The notes under the pieces were generated by a model, which did no database searches, had not been told where the DNA came from, and worked only from the letters and a program-made list of their open reading frames with translations. From assembly GCA_051025295.1 (NCBI GenBank), contig JBMGJV010000024.1: DNA of 64,000 bases. One strand, 5' to 3'. A program made the translations under genes and the position numbers. The stretch is from KBS-83 sp051025295. GTDB taxonomy: Bacteria; Acidobacteriota; Terriglobia; Terriglobales; Acidobacteriaceae. Below, piece after piece: positions 60,270 through 64,000 of the stretch. Position 1 is the stretch's first letter. Every line of letters begins with the position of its first letter.

Positions 60270-62045
60270 TTGCGGATCAGGATCGTGGCGGCGGTGTGTG
60301 CAGGGCTGGCGGCGAGTACGATGGCGCAGACGCCGGGCGCGGTGAAACCGGCGGAGAGCAAGGCGTGGATTGCAGCGAGCGACGCGTACACCCAACAGGT
60401 GCTTGCGGTCGAGCTGCGGCATTCGCCGGAGCAGGGCTCGCAGCAAGGGCTGGCGCAGTTCGACAGGGAGTCGAGCCGCCCGACGCTGGCAGATGAGCAG
60501 GCAGAGCGTGCAGAATTGCACGCGGTTTCGGCCAAACTGAAGGCTGCTGCGGCGACCGAGCCTGATAAGCGCGTCCGCGAAGACCTGGCGATCGTGCAGA
60601 AGGCGCTGGACCTGCGCTTCCGCACCGAGGCTTACCAGGAGGCGCACCAAGTGCCGTTCATCAACGCGCATGAGTTGGTGTTCGGCGGGCTGAGAACGCT
60701 GCTCGACGACCAGGTGGCAGCGGAGCGGCGTCCAGCGGCGCTGGTGCGGCTGCGCAAGTATGCGGGGCTCGAGAGCGGCTATCAGCCGATCACCGACATC
60801 CTGAAGCAGCGCGTCGTCGAACAGATGCAGAAGCCGGGCGTGATCTACCCGTCGCGCGGCGAGATGGAGACAGAGCTCGGCCGCAACGAGAGCTACATCG
60901 AGGGCATGGCCGCGCTATTCACGAAATACAAGCTGACGGGATGGGAAGAGCCTTACAGCAAGCTGAAAGACGAGCTGACGGCGTACGACGCTTGGACCCG
61001 GGCGACCGTGCTGCCCAAGGCGCGCACGGATTTCCGCCAGCCTGCAGAGGAATATGCGCTGGGACTGGAGGGGTATGGTGTCGACCTGCCGCCGGCGCAG
61101 CTCGCGGCCATGGCGCACCAGGCCTTCTCGGAATACCAGGGCCAAATGGCACCGCTGGCGGCACAAATCGCCAAACAGCATGGCTGGGCATCGAGCGATT
61201 ATCGCGATGTGATCCGGGAGCTGAAGAAGCAACAGATCACGGGCGACGCCATCCTGCCGTTCTATGAAGCGCGGCTGAAGGCGATCGAGGACATTATCCG
61301 CCGCGAGCGGCTGGTGACGTTGCCAACGCGCCCGGCGATCATCCGGCTGGCCACACCGGCCGAGACGGCACAGCAGCCGGCGCCACACATGGTGCCGCCG
61401 CCATTTCTCGAAAACACCGGACAGCGCGGCCAGTTCGTGCTGCCGCTGAATATCCCGGGTTCGAACGGTGCCGCCGCGGACAAGTACGACGACTTCACAT
61501 TCGACGCAGTGGCGTGGACGCTGACGGCACACGAGGCGCGGCCGGGGCACGAGCTGCAGTTCGACTCGATGGTGGAGCAGGGTGTGAGCAAGGCACGCGC
61601 GCTGTATGCGTTCAACTCGACGAACGCGGAGGGCTGGGGGCTGTACTCAGAGTGGATCATGGAGCCGTACGAGCCGGCCGAGGGCAAGCTGCTGACGCTG
61701 CAGTTGCGGCTGCTGCGTGCGGCGCGCGCCTTCACCGATCCTGAGCTGCAGAGCGGCAAGATGACCGAAGCCGATGCGTACCGCGTGCTGGAGCAGGATG
61801 TGGTGCTGAGCCACGCCTTTGCCAAGGAAGAGGTGGAGCGGTTCACCTACCGCTCGCCGGGGCAGGCGAACAGCTACTTCTACGGTTACACGAAGCTGTT
61901 GCAGTTACGGAAAGAGACACAGGCCGCGCTGGGCCCGAAGTTCGATGCGCTGAAGTTTCACGACTTCCTGCTGGCGCAGGGGCTGTTGCCGCCGGATCTG
62001 CTGCGCCAGGCGGTGGTTGAAGACTTCATTCCGAGTCAGAGGTGA
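60270..62045 (+). CDS. DUF885 family secreted metal-dependent hydrolase
   Basis: 591 residues from TTG 60270, where AGGAGG lies about seven bases upstream; earlier in-frame codons (ATG 60168) lack this. Signal peptide RIRIVAAVCAGLAASTMAQ. DUF885 family: TAHEARPGHELQF (about 418-430) is the metal-ligand motif, with EGWGLYSEWIMEPYEP downstream supplying the second glutamate, and FINAHELVFGGLRTLLDDQ early. Some relatives are annotated as peptidases, but activity is unproven. Followed closely by a small protein gene, probably the same transcript. Confidence 0.85.
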   Translation: MRIRIVAAVCAGLAASTMAQTPGAVKPAESKAWIAASDAYTQQVLAVELRHSPEQGSQQGLAQFDRESSRPTLADEQAERAELHAVSAKLKAAAATEPDKRVREDLAIVQKALDLRFRTEAYQEAHQVPFINAHELVFGGLRTLLDDQVAAERRPAALVRLRKYAGLESGYQPITDILKQRVVEQMQKPGVIYPSRGEMETELGRNESYIEGMAALFTKYKLTGWEEPYSKLKDELTAYDAWTRATVLPKARTDFRQPAEEYALGLEGYGVDLPPAQLAAMAHQAFSEYQGQMAPLAAQIAKQHGWASSDYRDVIRELKKQQITGDAILPFYEARLKAIEDIIRRERLVTLPTRPAIIRLATPAETAQQPAPHMVPPPFLENTGQRGQFVLPLNIPGSNGAAADKYDDFTFDAVAWTLTAHEARPGHELQFDSMVEQGVSKARALYAFNSTNAEGWGLYSEWIMEPYEPAEGKLLTLQLRLLRAARAFTDPELQSGKMTEADAYRVLEQDVVLSHAFAKEEVERFTYRSPGQANSYFYGYTKLLQLRKETQAALGPKFDALKFHDFLLAQGLLPPDLLRQAVVEDFIPSQR

Positions 62046-62047
62046 TT

Positions 62048-62296
62048 ATGTCGAAGGGCTGGGAGTCGAAGGCGGTTGAGGAGCAGCAGGCAGAGCGCGA
62101 GCGGCCGGTGGACAATCGGCCGCGCATCGACGGCGACAAGGAACGCACGCGGCAGCGGCTGGAGCTGGAACGCGAACAGATCCTGTCCGCGCGCACGGCG
62201 AATCCGCATCGCCGCGCTGCGCTTGAAGCTGCGCTGGCACAGGTGGAGTCTGCGCTGGCGGCGCTGGACGCGCCGGTAGCTCCGAAGGCGAACTAG
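62048..62296 (+). CDS. Small charged helical protein
   Basis: 82 residues from ATG 62048, with AGAGGTG upstream that overlaps the DUF885 stop codon. Composition is Glu/Arg/Gln-rich: VEEQQAERERPVDNRPRIDGDKERTRQRLELEREQILSARTANPHRRAALEAALAQVESALAALDA, likely one long helix, possibly coiled coil. No signal or membrane segment. Probably co-transcribed with the preceding hydrolase. Function unknown. It overlaps the stop of the convergent TPR gene by four bases. Confidence 0.65.
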   Translation: MSKGWESKAVEEQQAERERPVDNRPRIDGDKERTRQRLELEREQILSARTANPHRRAALEAALAQVESALAALDAPVAPKAN

Positions 62297-64000
62297 CGCC
62301 GGATGCTGGCGACCACTGCGCCGCCTGAAGCGATGAACTGCCGCGCGTGTTCGAGTTCCGGGAGTCCGGAGTCGGCGGTGCGCCAGGCATCGAGCAGCTT
62401 CGCGTATTCCGTGCGCGCGATCTCGACATGGCCCGCGGTCTCGCTGGCGCGTGCCATGCCGTAGAGCGCGAATCCGGAGTTGGGGCGAGCCTCGAGCGCC
62501 AGTGCATATGCAGCGTGCGCGCCTGTTGCATCACCCGCATCGAGCAGAGCCAGACCTTCGGCCTCGGCAACCGGGCGAATGGAGCGGGGCGGCTCCGCAT
62601 AGCCGAGCGCCTTCTCCTCATGCGCGGCCTGCTTGTACAGCGACTTTGCTTCTTCGAGTTTGTGCTGGTGCGCCGCGATGGCGGCACGCAGCTCCAGCGA
62701 TAGCGTCGAGAGATTGCTGAGCAGTGGGGGCGCGAGCGCGTCCGGCATGACCTGCGCCATCGCGGGTGCGGCAGGAGACGGCTTCTTCCGCGGAGGAGCG
62801 TCGTGCACCTGCTGCGACAAGCGCCAGAGCTGCGCATCCAGCCGCTGCGAGGCAGCCTGCGCGGAGGAGACATCGCCATTGTCCACGGCCACCATGCCGG
62901 TGGCGAACTCACGCAACTGGCCTGCAAGCAAGTTCAGGTTCTCAAGCTTCGCGTCCGGGTGTGTGGCATCGACCAGGCGGAGCACGGCGGGCCAGTCGCC
63001 GGTGCGCAGCGCGACCGGCAGCAGCGGATCGAGGCGCGACATGCTGTCGCGCGGTGACTGCGTGTAGAGTGTCGGCGCAAAGCGACCGCGAGCCGCCGGC
63101 AGCTTCGCAGAGAGCGCATTGGCCTGCTGCAGCTTGCCTTCTTCGAGCAGGTTCGCGATCGAGTACATCAGGTTGTGGACGTAGTTCCAGTCGTCGTCAA
63201 CCGCGACGTGCTGCTCGCGCTGATAGCGCTCCTCGACCTCGGTGGAGGCGAAGAACCAATGCTCGGCCTGCGCGTAGTCGCCGTTGCGATAGAAGATGTG
63301 GCCGGGCATGTGAACCATGTGGCCCGAGGCGGGCGCGAGCGAAGCAAGCAGAGTGGCGCTCTGCAACGCCTGCTCGGGATGAGGACTCGCCTCGACGGCG
63401 TGAATCCAATAATGATTGGCTGCCGAGTCATTCGGATTCGTGTGCAGCACCTGCTGGATGAGCGCGATCTGTTCCTGCTGGCCCTTCTTCGGCTGCCCGT
63501 CGTCGTCATAACCATCGCGGAGGATGCCGGCCAGGAAGAGCTTTGCCTGCACGTCGTCCGGATACTGCTTCACGATGTCGCGCCAGATCGCCTCGGTCTT
63601 CGTCGTGTCGGGATCGTCGCCCGGCTTGGCAGCGACGTCTGCTGCATCGTTCGCGGCGAGCGCATCGAGGTAGAGCTGCTCGTGCCGGCTCACTTTGCTG
63701 CGCAACGCCACTGCGGCGTTGAGCGCCTGCTGTGTGGAGAGGCTGGTCTCGCCGCTGCGGAACATCAGCGCCTGGTAGAGGCCCCACTGGCACATCGCGC
63801 ACTTCGGGTCGACGCGGATGCCCTGTTCGAACGCGCGCGCCGACTCGTAATCCCAGAAGTCGTGGAGCAGGTTCAGGCCCTGGTCGAACCACTGTTGCGC
63901 CTCGGGCGTCGCCGTGATCGCAAGATGGCTGTTGCCGATGCCGATCATGCGCACGGGAACGGGCAGATCGGAGGGCGCGGGCAGTGCGACCATCTCCATA
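62293..64000 (-). CDS. TPR protein, N-terminus beyond window edge
   Basis: At least 568 residues, with an in-frame ATG at 63999; homologues usually start with a signal peptide further upstream, so the gene is probably cut by the window edge. Opening LAITATPEAQQWFDQGLNLLHDFWDYESARAFEQGIRVDPKCAMCQWGLYQALMF is typical of a large tetratricopeptide family common in Acidobacteriota. Further helical repeats occur at AKLFLAGILRDGYDDDG, NHYWIHAVEASPHPEQALQSATLLASLAPASGHMVHMPGHIFYRNGDYAQAEHWF and AVAEAEGLALLDAGDATGAHAAYALALEARPNSGFALYGMARASETAGH. Histidine-rich HMVHMPGHIF is unusual for a TPR and could bind metal. Function unknown. Confidence 0.78.
   Translation of the reverse strand, partial: MEMVALPAPSDLPVPVRMIGIGNSHLAITATPEAQQWFDQGLNLLHDFWDYESARAFEQGIRVDPKCAMCQWGLYQALMFRSGETSLSTQQALNAAVALRSKVSRHEQLYLDALAANDAADVAAKPGDDPDTTKTEAIWRDIVKQYPDDVQAKLFLAGILRDGYDDDGQPKKGQQEQIALIQQVLHTNPNDSAANHYWIHAVEASPHPEQALQSATLLASLAPASGHMVHMPGHIFYRNGDYAQAEHWFFASTEVEERYQREQHVAVDDDWNYVHNLMYSIANLLEEGKLQQANALSAKLPAARGRFAPTLYTQSPRDSMSRLDPLLPVALRTGDWPAVLRLVDATHPDAKLENLNLLAGQLREFATGMVAVDNGDVSSAQAASQRLDAQLWRLSQQVHDAPPRKKPSPAAPAMAQVMPDALAPPLLSNLSTLSLELRAAIAAHQHKLEEAKSLYKQAAHEEKALGYAEPPRSIRPVAEAEGLALLDAGDATGAHAAYALALEARPNSGFALYGMARASETAGHVEIARTEYAKLLDAWRTADSGLPELEHARQFIASGGAVVASIRR

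Overview
The window looks like a high-GC chromosome segment from an Acidobacteriota species, most likely class Terriglobia (a Granulicella/Terriglobus-like relative). This rests on family content: a CRTAC1/ASPIC-UnbV secreted protein, a YncE-like beta-propeller, a ferritin-like Tat protein, YpdA, a LacD-type aldolase, DUF4230, and many secreted proteins with Ala/Pro-rich N-termini. No rRNA, tRNA, CRISPR array, transposase or phage gene was recognised. The taxonomic call is inference from protein families, not from a marker gene.

Layout. 0-5 kb: a partial MFS permease divergent from a hydantoinase/oxoprolinase pair (hyuA-hyuB), then a receiver-like protein. 5-8.5 kb: small and secreted proteins, including two membrane peptides of 58 and 51 aa. 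8.5-17 kb: a sugar locus, with a LacI-type regulator divergent from galT, a mutarotase-like gene and galK (genes overlapping by 1-4 bases), followed by a phosphodiesterase, a BadF-type sugar kinase, endonuclease IV and a methyltransferase; a 16-bp near-perfect palindrome precedes galT. 17.2-20.5 kb: an AT-richer four-gene island (HigB-like toxin, HTH/ImmA-type protease antitoxin, and two proteins of unknown function, the second with a duplicated zinc-ribbon module), packed against the 3' end of guaA. 20.5-32.9 kb: guaA (one-base frameshift in an 8-C run), membrane and redox proteins, leuS, a HicB-like orphan, an FAD oxidoreductase, a methyltransferase and a TPR protein. 33-37.6 kb: a ferritin-like protein, a double-cupredoxin protein, an orphan Phd antitoxin and a second AT-richer pair (VapBC45-like). 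37.6-44 kb: lacD, a Tat-exported phospholipase C-like enzyme with Pho-box-like repeats upstream, DUF4230, pyrG. 44-54 kb: GAF-GGDEF, a broken beta-propeller gene, moaA, MFS, cytochrome P460, PIG-L hydrolase, YpdA, a sensor histidine kinase. 54-64 kb: a NAL1-like serine protease lipoprotein, a two-gene ABC exporter, an alcohol dehydrogenase-like enzyme, a DUF885 hydrolase and a TPR protein running off the right edge.

The most coherent functional units are the gal operon with its LacI regulator and the four-gene island. The island is the best candidate for an undescribed system: it is co-oriented with overlapping or closely spaced genes, differs in base composition from both flanks, couples a toxin and protease-type antitoxin to two unrecognised proteins, and sits at guaA, whose 3' end is a known integration hotspot. 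Two genes look damaged: guaA (possibly a sequencing error) and the beta-propeller gene (internal deletion). A roughly 140-bp intergenic repeat lies shortly upstream of both toxin-antitoxin regions.
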